Assembly (NCBI GenBank): GCA_012800215.1
Contig: JAAZJT010000047.1
Span: 1-12,082 of the forward strand
Length of the DNA: 12,082 nt
Source: Bacillota bacterium
GTDB taxonomy: Bacteria; Bacillota; Dethiobacteria; Dethiobacterales; Dethiobacteraceae
Reading direction: 5' to 3'
In this document: in pieces, positions 1 through 6,674 of the stretch
Layout: each line of letters begins with the position of its first letter
Numbering within the stretch: the stretch's first letter is position 1
Position numbers and translations under genes: made by a program
The notes under the pieces: model-generated
Told to the model about the DNA's origin: nothing
The model's input: only the letters and a program-made list of their open reading frames with translations
Databases searched by the model: none

Positions 1-1051
1 TAACAATACATGGCTTATTGGGTCCTGTTATTTCCAGTACAAACTCCTCACTTTCAATTATCTTTAGCACTTCCAGCACAAAACGGGCATTAAAAGCTAT
101 TTCCACACCTTCACCTGTTAAAGAAACGGGAAGCTGTTCCTGAATTTTTCCATACTTAGAGGAAGCTCGGATTACCATAGTATCATCGCCGATGGAAAAG
201 CGTATAACATGATTGCTGCCCTCAGCTAAAAGTGTAGCTCTTTCTATAGCCTGAATTAAATTTGTTGTCTTAATACTGGCTTTGCCAATTATATTTTGCG
301 GAATCACACGTTGTACGTTGGGGAAGTTTTCCTCAAGTAAGCGGGATGATAGGCATGTAGACCCCGATGTAAGGAAAAGTTGATTTTGTTTAAGAACAGC
401 TTCAATAGTACTACTTTCATCCGTAAAAATTCGCAGTACTTCTTGAAGATTTTTGGCTGGAACCAAAAAGGTGGCATTAGCTGATGCATCTGTAACACTG
501 CAAGATGTAGTGGCTAACCTAAAGGTATCTGATGAAGACAAAGTCAATACGCCATCTGTCAGTGAAAATAACACACCAATAAATGCCGGTTTTCCTTCAT
601 CATGGGAAACAGCAAATAAAGTCTGGCGTAATAAGCGGCGCAGATCAGCTGTTTTTATTTTAAAAACACACCTTGTTTGCCCAGGTTGGTCGGCAGGAAA
701 AACAGGATAATCGGCAGCATTTTGGCCGTAAAGTTGAAATTCAGCTTGTCCACTTTTAATTTCAGTTAAATAATTGTCTGTGTTAACCTTAATCTGCACC
801 GATTCAGCAGGTAAACGCCGAACAATTTCTACTATTTTTCCAGGAAGCACAACTTTTCCTTTTTCCTTATGTACTGCAGGAAAACGAGTTTGAATTCCCA
901 ACTCCATGTTTGTAGCGGTAAGAATTAAATTATCTCCGTCACACTCAAAAAGAATACCGTCAAGCCCAGGAATAGTAGTTCTTGTGGCAATTGCTTTTGC
1001 TACAATTTGCAAATGCTCACTAAGAAAAGTTTGTGAAAGTGAAAAAAGCAA
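1..1051 (-). CDS. dnaN: DNA polymerase III beta subunit (sliding clamp), 3' end off the window
   Basis: Forms the ring clamp that tethers the replicative polymerase to DNA. The minus strand stays open for 350 codons from 1051 to the left edge, so roughly the last 20 residues are missing compared with the usual length of about 370. Family-like stretches are LQIVAKAIATRTTIPGLDGI near residues 14-33, the domain-2 start near 131-160, LTSGSTCLSSRLLEENFPNV near 227-246, and ITGPNKPCIV at the edge. The start chosen is TTG at 1051: GTGAGGTG at 1065-1058 sits 6 bases upstream, and translation from here gives the normal N-terminal length. The next in-frame ATG is residue 50, inside the first clamp domain; a GTG three codons upstream overlaps the ribosome site. 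It lies downstream of dnaA in the same direction, the usual dnaA-dnaN order. Identity is secure; the TTG start is likely rather than proven. Confidence 0.96.
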   Translation of the reverse strand, partial: MLFSLSQTFLSEHLQIVAKAIATRTTIPGLDGILFECDGDNLILTATNMELGIQTRFPAVHKEKGKVVLPGKIVEIVRRLPAESVQIKVNTDNYLTEIKSGQAEFQLYGQNAADYPVFPADQPGQTRCVFKIKTADLRRLLRQTLFAVSHDEGKPAFIGVLFSLTDGVLTLSSSDTFRLATTSCSVTDASANATFLVPAKNLQEVLRIFTDESSTIEAVLKQNQLFLTSGSTCLSSRLLEENFPNVQRVIPQNIIGKASIKTTNLIQAIERATLLAEGSNHVIRFSIGDDTMVIRASSKYGKIQEQLPVSLTGEGVEIAFNARFVLEVLKIIESEEFVLEITGPNKPCIV

Positions 1052-1305
1052 GAAAAACACCTCACTTTTATTTTTTTGTTCTAAAAAATAACTATTACTC
1101 ATAATATATTAATTTAGTATTAATGGTAATAGGGGATGGGGATAGTGTGTAAAACCTGTTTAATCTCTTGATTTGCAATTGTTTGTATATGGGGATAGGT
1201 TTGTGGATAAGAGGCAATCTTTATCCACTGTCTACACATTTCAACAAAAAAGTCTTTTTTATCCCAAGAATATAAACAAAAAAAATACAAGTTATCCACA
1301 ACTTA
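1052..1305. other. oriC: dnaA-dnaN intergenic half of oriC (DnaA boxes plus candidate unwinding region)
   Basis: This 254-base spacer holds two perfect DnaA boxes: 1202-1210 (TTATCCACA on the minus strand) and 1292-1300 (plus strand, five bases from the dnaA stop). A one-mismatch box TTATCCACT lies at 1221-1229. Two looser copies, CTATCCCCA on the minus strand, lie at 1190-1198 and 1137-1145. The dnaN-proximal end (about 1081-1131) is strongly AT-rich and follows a G/C block at 1132-1141. In Bacillus subtilis the DNA-unwinding element lies in this same dnaA-dnaN interval; that role here is inferred. I saw no convincing separate dnaN promoter. Confidence 0.85.
1115..1132 (-). promoter_or_regulatory. 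candidate DnaA-trio element of the origin unwinding region
   Basis: Read on the minus strand, the 18 bases are CTATTACCATTAATACTA, that is the triplets CTA TTA CCA TTA ATA CTA. Four of six fit the DnaA-trio rule (3'-[G/A]A[T/A]-5' on the complementary strand); CCA and ATA each miss at one position. It is preceded by the C-rich block CCCCATCCCC (1141-1132) and a degenerate box (1145-1137), and followed by AT-rich DNA, the same order as the B. subtilis basal unwinding system. The nearest perfect box is about 70 bases away, which weakens the match. Confidence 0.5.
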
Positions 1306-2670
1306 TTAACAGTTGTTGATTTTTTCAATGAGTTGTTTGATGATAGAGTTTAGTTGGGAGTTTTTTTTCATGTCCGACGTAATTTTTTTATGTGCGTGCA
1401 TGACAGTAGTATGATCACGTCCGCCAAACTCTTCACCGATTTTGGGTAATGAAGAATCAGTTAATTCCCGTGACAAATACATGGCAATTTGCCTCGCCAA
1501 GGCGACGTTTTTTGTGCGCTTTTTAGCTTTTAATTCCTCAGTTTTTAAAGCAAAATGTTCTGCTGTTGCTTTTTGAATTTTTTCTATGGTTATAAATTTT
1601 GGTTGATTATGTGCTGCCAGAATTCCTTGCAGAGTTTCTTGGGCCAAATTTATGTCAATAGGGCGTTTAGTCAAGGAGGAATAAGCAATTACGCGAATAA
1701 AAGCTCCTTCCAATTCGCGGATATTGGTCACGATGTTATTGGCAATATAATGAATAACATCATCGCTAATTTTTATTTTTTCTGTAGATGCTTTTTTGCG
1801 TAAAATAGCAATACGTGTTTCCAGGTCAGGAGCCTGTATATCGGTAATCAAACCCCATTCAAAGCGAGAACGTAAACGATCCTCCAATGTGGGGATATCT
1901 TTAGGTGGCCGGTCACTGGAAATAATTATTTGTTTATTGTTTTCGTGCAACGCATTAAAAGTATGAAAGAATTCTTCCTGTGTAGTTTCTTTACCGGCTA
2001 AAAATTGAATATCGTCAATTAATAACACATCGATATTACGGTATTTATTACGAAAAGCCTCAGTTTTATTATCGCGGATGGAGTTAATAAACTCATTGGT
2101 AAATTTCTCCGAAGAAAGATACAGTACACGATAAAATGGCGTATTTTCCAAAACATGATGGCCTATAGCGTGCATTAAATGAGTTTTGCCTAATCCTACA
2201 CCACCATAAATAAAAAGGGGATTATAGGCACGAGCCGGAGCTTCGGAAACAGCTAAAGCGGCTGCATGAGCAAAACGATTGCTGTTGCCGATGACAAAAG
2301 TATCGAATGTATATTTAGGGTTAAGCCAGGAGGATGCAGTCGGTACTGCTTGGCTTTGTTCCCTGTGAAAGTGAGGAATTTCATCGGGGCTAAAAGCTGC
2401 AGTATCCTCATCATTTACACTCGGTGTGACAAAATGTACTTGAAGGTTATGATCACCTATTACATCCTGCAAAGTATCTTGAATTAAATCTGCATAGCGC
2501 CCCTGTAACCAATCCCTGGTGAAATCATTGGGCACACTGATTATGAGAGCCTCATCATTAATAGAAACAGGTTTGGTTGTTTTAAGCCAAGTTTCAAAAC
2601 TTGGCTTACTCATCTTTTTTTCAATCTCATCCAGTGTTGCCTGCCAGATATCCAGCAGTTCGTATTCCAT
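1306..2670 (-). CDS. dnaA: chromosomal replication initiator protein DnaA
   Basis: ATP-dependent initiator that binds DnaA boxes, melts the origin and loads the helicase. The 454 residues give the usual four domains: helicase-interaction domain I (about 1-80), a short linker (about 85-115), AAA+ domain III with Walker A GGVGLGKT (156-163), Walker B LLIDD (216-220), sensor 1 near ISSDR (250-254) and the RLRSRF arginine region (265-270), then the C-terminal DNA-binding domain with the signature GGRDHTTVMHAHKKI (416-430). The start is the ATG at 2670, because AGGAGGT (2683-2677) lies 7 bases upstream and the protein then begins MEYELLDIWQ as expected. The frame stays open upstream to 2841, but that stretch is DnaA-box DNA, not protein. 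Boxes on both sides suggest autoregulation. Intact, with all key residues present. Confidence 0.98.
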   Translation of the reverse strand: MEYELLDIWQATLDEIEKKMSKPSFETWLKTTKPVSINDEALIISVPNDFTRDWLQGRYADLIQDTLQDVIGDHNLQVHFVTPSVNDEDTAAFSPDEIPHFHREQSQAVPTASSWLNPKYTFDTFVIGNSNRFAHAAALAVSEAPARAYNPLFIYGGVGLGKTHLMHAIGHHVLENTPFYRVLYLSSEKFTNEFINSIRDNKTEAFRNKYRNIDVLLIDDIQFLAGKETTQEEFFHTFNALHENNKQIIISSDRPPKDIPTLEDRLRSRFEWGLITDIQAPDLETRIAILRKKASTEKIKISDDVIHYIANNIVTNIRELEGAFIRVIAYSSLTKRPIDINLAQETLQGILAAHNQPKFITIEKIQKATAEHFALKTEELKAKKRTKNVALARQIAMYLSRELTDSSLPKIGEEFGGRDHTTVMHAHKKITSDMKKNSQLNSIIKQLIEKINNC

Positions 2671-2699
2671 TATTGTACCTCCTAAGTAGAACGAAAAAA

Positions 2700-2842
2700 T
2701 TATCCACAAAAAAAACATTGTAAAAATGGGGAAAAAAATAGTTATCCACAATAAAACTTTTTTATCCACAAAAACTGTGGATAAAACATAAAATTGCCTA
2801 ATTAAAGGCTTTTTTCCCTCTTGGTAAAATGACTTATCCACA
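2700..2842. other. oriC: upstream half of oriC: cluster of five perfect DnaA boxes
   Basis: Five exact TTATCCACA boxes lie just upstream of dnaA: 2700-2708 (+), 2742-2750 (+), 2762-2770 (+), 2776-2784 (-) and 2834-2842 (+). The boxes at 2762 and 2776 face each other five bases apart. With the boxes downstream of dnaA this gives a bipartite origin, as in Bacillus. Since the cluster lies between any dnaA promoter and the dnaA start codon, DnaA binding here probably also represses dnaA (inference). The dnaA promoter itself could not be assigned: no good -35/-10 pair was found on the minus strand. Confidence 0.93.
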
Positions 2843-2930
2843 GTTTATACGAATAAAAAAAATAATAACTGATATGTAAGAAAAAAGAAAAAGTTTAGAG
2901 AAGTAATTATTATAAAATAATAAGAATAAA

Positions 2931-2956
2931 AGAATAATATTTTAGAATAATATATT
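2931..2956 (+). repeat. tandem AT-rich 13-mers upstream of the DnaA-box cluster
   Basis: Two abutting 13-mers, AGAATAATATTTT (2931-2943) and AGAATAATATATT (2944-2956), differ at one position. A partial copy, AGAATAAA, precedes them at 2923-2930. They overlap the 14-bp palindrome AATAATATATTATT at 2946-2959. The surrounding block (about 2850-2960) contains very little G or C. The arrangement resembles the 13-mer repeats of duplex-unwinding elements; function is inferred only from position and composition. Confidence 0.55.
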
Positions 2957-3072
2957 ATTTGGTATTCATTGTATCATTCATATCTTAACAAAAGATTACG
3001 ATTGCCGCAATAGTGTGTAAGGACAAACTCATAATAAAGTTGCATATATTTAGCCTATTAGAGGGCATTTGC

Positions 3073-3101
3073 TTGACATAAAAAAATGAAAAAGTTATAA
3101 T
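3073..3101 (+). promoter_or_regulatory. sigma-A type promoter for rpmH and downstream genes
   Basis: A perfect -35 TTGACA (3073-3078) and a perfect -10 TATAAT (3096-3101) are separated by 17 bases. Transcription would begin near 3108 and give a 5' leader of about 60 bases before rpmH. It points away from dnaA and probably drives rpmH-rnpA-yidD-yidC-jag up to the terminator at 5216-5241. An exact consensus fits the high output needed for a ribosomal protein gene. Confidence 0.9.
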
Positions 3102-3169
3102 CTTTTTGATATGGGTAAATATAGTGATTAGATTAGGATTGGTTAGTTTTTTTACGGGAGGTGGAAGGG

Positions 3170-3304
3170 ATGAAGAGAACTTTTCAGCCGAATTTGAGGA
3201 AAAGGAAAAAAAATCACGGCTTTCGCGTACGTATGTCCACAGCTGCGGGACGTTTGGTGATAAAAAGAAGAAGAGCAAAGGGCAGAAAAAAATTGTCTGC
3301 TTAA
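3170..3304 (+). CDS. rpmH: 50S ribosomal protein L34
   Basis: Small, very basic protein of the large ribosomal subunit. Translation gives 44 residues, the family's usual length, starting MKRTFQPNLRKRKKNHGFR, with the conserved MSTAAGR segment (22-28) and an Arg/Lys-rich tail ending KKLSA. GGGAGGTGG (3156-3164) lies just upstream, with 8 bases between GGAGG and the ATG. It follows the consensus promoter at 3073-3101 and precedes rnpA by 13 bases, the standard pairing next to dnaA. Identity is certain. Confidence 0.98.
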   Translation: MKRTFQPNLRKRKKNHGFRVRMSTAAGRLVIKRRRAKGRKKLSA

Positions 3305-3317
3305 AGTAGGTATAATT

Positions 3318-3665
3318 ATGGGTGATATTGCAAAAATCCATAAGAATAGCCAATACAGGAAGATTTTTCAAAATGGTACATCTGTTGCTACTCGAAAATT
3401 AATTCTTTATCGTTTGGAAAATCAACTAAATATAAATCGTGTTGGTTTTGTTGTTAGTAAAAAAGTCGGCAAAGCTGTTACGAGAAATCGCGTAAAAAGG
3501 TTGCTAAGAGAAGCGTACCGCAGGTATGCTGTAGATTTAATCACAGGAAATGATCTGGTCATTATAGCTAGGCCCCAGGCAGCTGAATTAGACTATTCAC
3601 AGGCCGCCACCGAAATGAAACGGATTTTACAAAGGGGCGGTCTATTTTCAATTTTACTGAGATAA
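3318..3665 (+). CDS. rnpA: ribonuclease P protein component
   Basis: Protein cofactor of RNase P, which helps the catalytic RNA bind pre-tRNA and remove its 5' leader. The product has 115 residues, normal for the family. The diagnostic stretch runs from GFVVSKKVGKAV (43-54) through the RNR motif TRNRVKRLLREAYR (55-68), the basic helix that contacts RNA. The N-terminal part (KIHKNSQYRKIFQNG, 6-20) is also family-like. The start is the ATG at 3318, with AGTAGG (3305-3310) 7 bases upstream; this is a moderate ribosome site and overlaps nothing. It sits 13 bases after rpmH and is probably on the same transcript. Confidence 0.97.
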   Translation: MGDIAKIHKNSQYRKIFQNGTSVATRKLILYRLENQLNINRVGFVVSKKVGKAVTRNRVKRLLREAYRRYAVDLITGNDLVIIARPQAAELDYSQAATEMKRILQRGGLFSILLR

Positions 3666-3689
3666 ATTTGATATATGATGGGTGAAGAG

Positions 3690-3920
3690 ATGAAAAGACT
3701 TATTATTAAGAGTCTTTACTTCTATCAAAAATATCTGTCTCCCCTGAAAAAAGCAAGTTGTCGCTTTACGCCGACTTGTTCACAATATGCAATTGATGCT
3801 GTGGAAAAATATGGTACTATTAAAGGAATGCGGATGGCCTTGTGCCGCCTTTGCCGCTGCCATCCCTTTCATCCTGGCGGATATGACCCAGTGGATAATT
3901 GTAAAAAGGAGGCCAATTAA
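3690..3920 (+). CDS. yidD: membrane protein insertion efficiency factor YidD
   Basis: Small membrane-associated protein thought to assist YidC-dependent insertion of inner-membrane proteins. From the ATG at 3690 it has 76 residues, typical for the family. It begins with an amphipathic basic segment, MKRLIIKSLYFYQKYLSP, followed by the signature CRFTPTCSQYA (24-34) and RCHPFHPGGYDPV (56-68). It is cysteine-rich (Cys24, 30, 52, 55, 57, 71). Two ATGs at 3675 and 3678 would add a few residues but lack a ribosome site; GGGTGA immediately before 3690 supports the later start. The stop codon TAA shares its last A with the yidC ATG, so the two are probably translationally coupled. Confidence 0.93.
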   Translation: MKRLIIKSLYFYQKYLSPLKKASCRFTPTCSQYAIDAVEKYGTIKGMRMALCRLCRCHPFHPGGYDPVDNCKKEAN

Positions 3921-4591
3921 TGATTCAGGCCATTGTAGAAGTACTGAAATCGGTCTTACTGAGTATTAATAATGTTACTCATAATTATGGTTTATCCATC
4001 ATTATTTTAACAATTTTAATTCGCATTATTACCTGGCCGTTAATGAGTAAACAGCTCTCTTCAGCTAAGGCTATGCAGGAAATACAGCCGGAAATAAAAA
4101 AACTGCAGGAAAAATATAAGCACGATCAAGAAAAATTGAATGCTGCTACCATGGAGCTGTGGAAAAAACATAAAATAAATCCGGTGGCAGGATGCCTTCC
4201 TCTATTACTGCAAATACCAATTTTGTGGGCAATGTTTCGTATGTTACAAACACCCCCCAATATTGAAGCAAGCCAGTTTTTTCTCTTAACAGTGGATATG
4301 AGAGAAGCTTTGATGTCGACTGTAGATGGTGTAACAGTCTGGAACAGTCATCCAGGTTATTGGATTCTTGTGGCTTTATCAGGTTTAACCACATTTTTAC
4401 AACAGAAATTAACAATAACTGATCAGTCGCAACGTTCAATGATGATTGTGATGCCGCTGATGCTATTATATTTTAGTCTTCGGTTCCCGGCAGGTGTGAT
4501 TCTCTATTGGGTTGTTAATAATCTACTTTCCTTAGGGCAGCATTTACTTATACATAGAGGGTCAGCCAGGGGTGAGGTGGAAAAACAATGA
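3920..4591 (+). CDS. yidC: YidC/Oxa1/SpoIIIJ family membrane protein insertase
   Basis: Inserts and folds membrane proteins, alone or with Sec. It has 223 residues and is the short Gram-positive form without the large periplasmic domain. Features in order: a first membrane segment with the conserved Arg35 (TILIRIITWPL, 31-41) that lines the hydrophilic groove; a charged cytoplasmic hairpin (about 42-85); GCLPLLLQIP (91-100) opening the next segment; two further segments around 146-162 and 173-188; and FPAGVILYWVVNN (189-201). No lipoprotein signal with a Cys is seen at the N-terminus, unlike B. subtilis SpoIIIJ. AAGGAGG (3906-3912) precedes the ATG by 7 bases. It overlaps yidD by one base and jag by four (ATGA). 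In spore formers this homologue supports forespore development; that role is inferred. Confidence 0.96.
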   Translation: MIQAIVEVLKSVLLSINNVTHNYGLSIIILTILIRIITWPLMSKQLSSAKAMQEIQPEIKKLQEKYKHDQEKLNAATMELWKKHKINPVAGCLPLLLQIPILWAMFRMLQTPPNIEASQFFLLTVDMREALMSTVDGVTVWNSHPGYWILVALSGLTTFLQQKLTITDQSQRSMMIVMPLMLLYFSLRFPAGVILYWVVNNLLSLGQHLLIHRGSARGEVEKQ

Positions 4592-5208
4592 AAGTCGTTG
4601 AAGCAACGGGAAAAACTGTAGAAGAAGCAACACAAAAAGCGTTGGCAGAAATTAACTTACCCATAGAGCGGGTAAGTATAGAAATTTTATCTGAACCCAG
4701 CGCAGGTTTATTTGGTTTGATAGGTTCTAGATTGGCAAAGGTGCGCCTGCAGGAAACCGTATCTCCTGAACTGTATATGAGAGATTTTTTAGAAGGTATT
4801 ATCACCAGAATGGGCTTAGTAGGACATGTTGAAGTAAATTATGTTGAGCAGAACTTAGTAATGAATGTAACCGGCAGTAGAATGGGTATGCTAATTGGGA
4901 AACGGGGACAAACACTTAATGCTTTACAATATCTGCTAAGTGTCGTCTACCACAAACAGTTTCCTGGACAGGATGGGCGCCTGTTCCTTGATGTGGAAAA
5001 TTACCGGGGTAAAAGAGAAGAAACCTTACAGAATCTGGCACTTAATTTAGCTAAAAAAGCTACACGTGCACAACGGGAAGTAGTTTTAGAGCCTATGACT
5101 CCGCATGAACGGCGTATTATTCATACCGCTTTACAAGATCACGCAGATGTTACTACTTACAGTCAGGGTGAAGAACCTTACCGTAAAGTAGTAATCACAC
5201 CAAAATAG
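4588..5208 (+). CDS. jag: RNA-binding protein KhpB (Jag, SpoIIIJ-associated)
   Basis: RNA-binding protein of the KhpB/Jag family, implicated in other Firmicutes in cell-envelope and division control. The 206 residues contain an N-terminal Jag domain (1-52, with the SAGLFGLIGSRLAKVRL block at 38-54), a KH domain with the GKRG loop (104-107) within GMLIGKRGQTLNALQYL, and a C-terminal R3H domain (TPHERRIIHTAL, 171-182; Arg175 and His179 form the motif). The ATG overlaps the yidC stop as ATGA, with GAGGTGG at 4574-4580 upstream, so translation is likely coupled. It is the last gene before a strong terminator. The protein is compact, with a very short spacer between the Jag and KH domains. Confidence 0.95.
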   Translation: MKVVEATGKTVEEATQKALAEINLPIERVSIEILSEPSAGLFGLIGSRLAKVRLQETVSPELYMRDFLEGIITRMGLVGHVEVNYVEQNLVMNVTGSRMGMLIGKRGQTLNALQYLLSVVYHKQFPGQDGRLFLDVENYRGKREETLQNLALNLAKKATRAQREVVLEPMTPHERRIIHTALQDHADVTTYSQGEEPYRKVVITPK

Positions 5209-5215
5209 TAAATAT

Positions 5216-5241
5216 AACCGCCGCCCAAAGCGGCGGTTTTT
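5216..5241 (+). terminator. intrinsic terminator after jag
   Basis: AACCGCCGC (5216-5224) pairs perfectly with GCGGCGGTT (5230-5238) around the loop CCAAA. The run TTTTT (5237-5241), then G and TT, follows. A nine-pair GC-rich stem and U-run make this a convincing factor-independent terminator eight bases after the jag stop. It separates the rpmH-jag unit from mnmE, whose own promoter I could not identify. Confidence 0.93.
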
Positions 5242-5271
5242 GTTCTAAAAGTTTAGAGTGGGGTGTCTTTT

Positions 5272-6657
5272 ATGTTTGATGATACAATTGCTGCTATTTC
5301 TACACCTCCTGGTGAAGGTGGTATCGGTATTGTCCGTATCAGCGGTCCAGCAGCTATGACCATTGGCAAAACAATTTTTTCTTTTAACCGTCAAGTAAAG
5401 GAACCGGAAACACATCGCCTCTATTATGGTAAAGTCATTAACCCCAGCAATAATCAGGTAATTGATGAAGCGTTGATCTCATTTATGCGTGCCCCTCATA
5501 CTTTTACGCGTGAAGATGTGGTAGAAGTAAACTGTCACGGTGGTATCTTACCGCTCTCCAAAACTTTGGAAATTATTTTAGCCAGCGGAGCACGACTGGC
5601 AGAACCGGGTGAGTTTACACAGCGTGCCTTTTTAAACGGCCGCATAGACTTAGCACAAGCAGAGGCGGTAATTCAGATTATTAGAGCTAAAACAGAAACG
5701 GCGATGCGGCTTAGTGCTGAACAGCTTACAGGGCGGTTATCGCGTGAGGTGAAAGAAATCCGACAAATTTTACTTTCTATTTTGGCTCACACTGAAGCAT
5801 CTATTGACTTTCCTGAGCACCAGGATGTGGAAGAAATGGCAAGAGAAGAAGTAGAACGTAAGACGCAGGAATGTATAGCTAAAATTACGCAATTATTAAA
5901 AACAGCTGATCAGGGGAGAATCTTGCGGGAAGGTGTGCGCACAGCCATAGTCGGCCTACCTAATGTAGGTAAGAGCTCCCTTTTGAATGCATTGCTGCGG
6001 GAGCAAAGAGCTATTGTGACAGATATTCCCGGGACAACTCGTGATGTTTTGGAAGAAAGTATAAATTTGGGTGGTATTGCGCTAACAATTATTGATACTG
6101 CCGGTATACGTGACACAATTAATGAGATTGAGCGTATTGGTGTAGAACGTTCGCGCTCAGTTTTGGCAAGAGCCGACTTAGTGCTTTTTGTTCTTGATGT
6201 TACGCAAGGATTATCTGATGATAATATAAAATTACTTCATGCTGTAGGGGAAAAACCATGTATTGTTATTGCTAATAAAATCGATTTATTAACTGCTTCA
6301 CAAAATATTATTCCTAAAATAAAAAAAGCGGTTGAACCCAGACCCTTAGTAGCTATGTCAGTTCTTAAAGCGGAAGGTTTGGCTGATTTAGAAAAAACAA
6401 TTATTGAAATTGTACTGCAGGGAAAAGTTAATCCCACAGAGTCTGTCATGGTTACTTCTACCCGCCATAAAAATGCATTAAAAAAAGCTAATGATGCCTT
6501 ATATGAGCTGCAGAAGTCTTTAGCAGCAGGTTATGCAATTGACTTATTGACTATTGATCTGTATACAGCCTTGGATGCTCTGGGTGAGATTACCGGGGAA
6601 AATGTAAGTTCTGAATTAGTGGAGGAGATTTTTAGCAATTTCTGCATAGGAAAATAA
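5272..6657 (+). CDS. mnmE: tRNA modification GTPase MnmE
   Basis: With MnmG it installs the 5-carboxymethylaminomethyl group on wobble uridine 34 of certain tRNAs; MnmE binds the folate carrier and hydrolyses GTP. The 461 residues show the N-terminal tetrahydrofolate-binding domain (about 1-118), a helical domain, and an inserted G domain with G1 GLPNVGKSS (228-236), G2 around DIPGTTRD (251-258), G3 DTAG (275-278) and G4 NKID (335-338). The C-terminus ends FCIGK, with the conserved Cys458. The ATG at 5272 is chosen over an in-frame GTG at 5263 because GGGGTG (5260-5265) gives correct spacing and the protein then starts MFDDTIAAISTP like its relatives. mnmG follows after 17 bases, so partner subunits are made together. 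Confidence 0.97.
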   Translation: MFDDTIAAISTPPGEGGIGIVRISGPAAMTIGKTIFSFNRQVKEPETHRLYYGKVINPSNNQVIDEALISFMRAPHTFTREDVVEVNCHGGILPLSKTLEIILASGARLAEPGEFTQRAFLNGRIDLAQAEAVIQIIRAKTETAMRLSAEQLTGRLSREVKEIRQILLSILAHTEASIDFPEHQDVEEMAREEVERKTQECIAKITQLLKTADQGRILREGVRTAIVGLPNVGKSSLLNALLREQRAIVTDIPGTTRDVLEESINLGGIALTIIDTAGIRDTINEIERIGVERSRSVLARADLVLFVLDVTQGLSDDNIKLLHAVGEKPCIVIANKIDLLTASQNIIPKIKKAVEPRPLVAMSVLKAEGLADLEKTIIEIVLQGKVNPTESVMVTSTRHKNALKKANDALYELQKSLAAGYAIDLLTIDLYTALDALGEITGENVSSELVEEIFSNFCIGK

Positions 6658-6674
6658 GTAATGGGGTGGACGAA

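Noticed and set aside
453..710. 85-codon frame on the plus strand inside dnaN
   Set aside because: It lies antisense to the continuous, clearly recognisable DnaN frame.
1246..1260. AAAAAAG-T-CTTTTTT inverted repeat as a terminator after dnaA
   Set aside because: One-base spacer and almost wholly A-T arms; it cannot form a useful RNA stem and is better read as AT-rich origin DNA.
2671..2841. 57-codon open extension upstream of dnaA, in frame
   Set aside because: It is a translation of DnaA-box DNA, has no ribosome site at its start, and the ATG at 2670 has a perfect AGGAGGT and the family N-terminus.
2909..2937. dnaA promoter with -10 TATAAT on the minus strand (2914-2909)
   Set aside because: At 17 bases the -35 position reads TTATTC, a poor match, and TATAAT-like strings are common in this AT-rich block.
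2985..3371. 128-codon open frame on the minus strand across the rpmH region
   Set aside because: It runs antisense through the rpmH promoter, all of rpmH and the start of rnpA, with low-complexity content and no recognisable domain.
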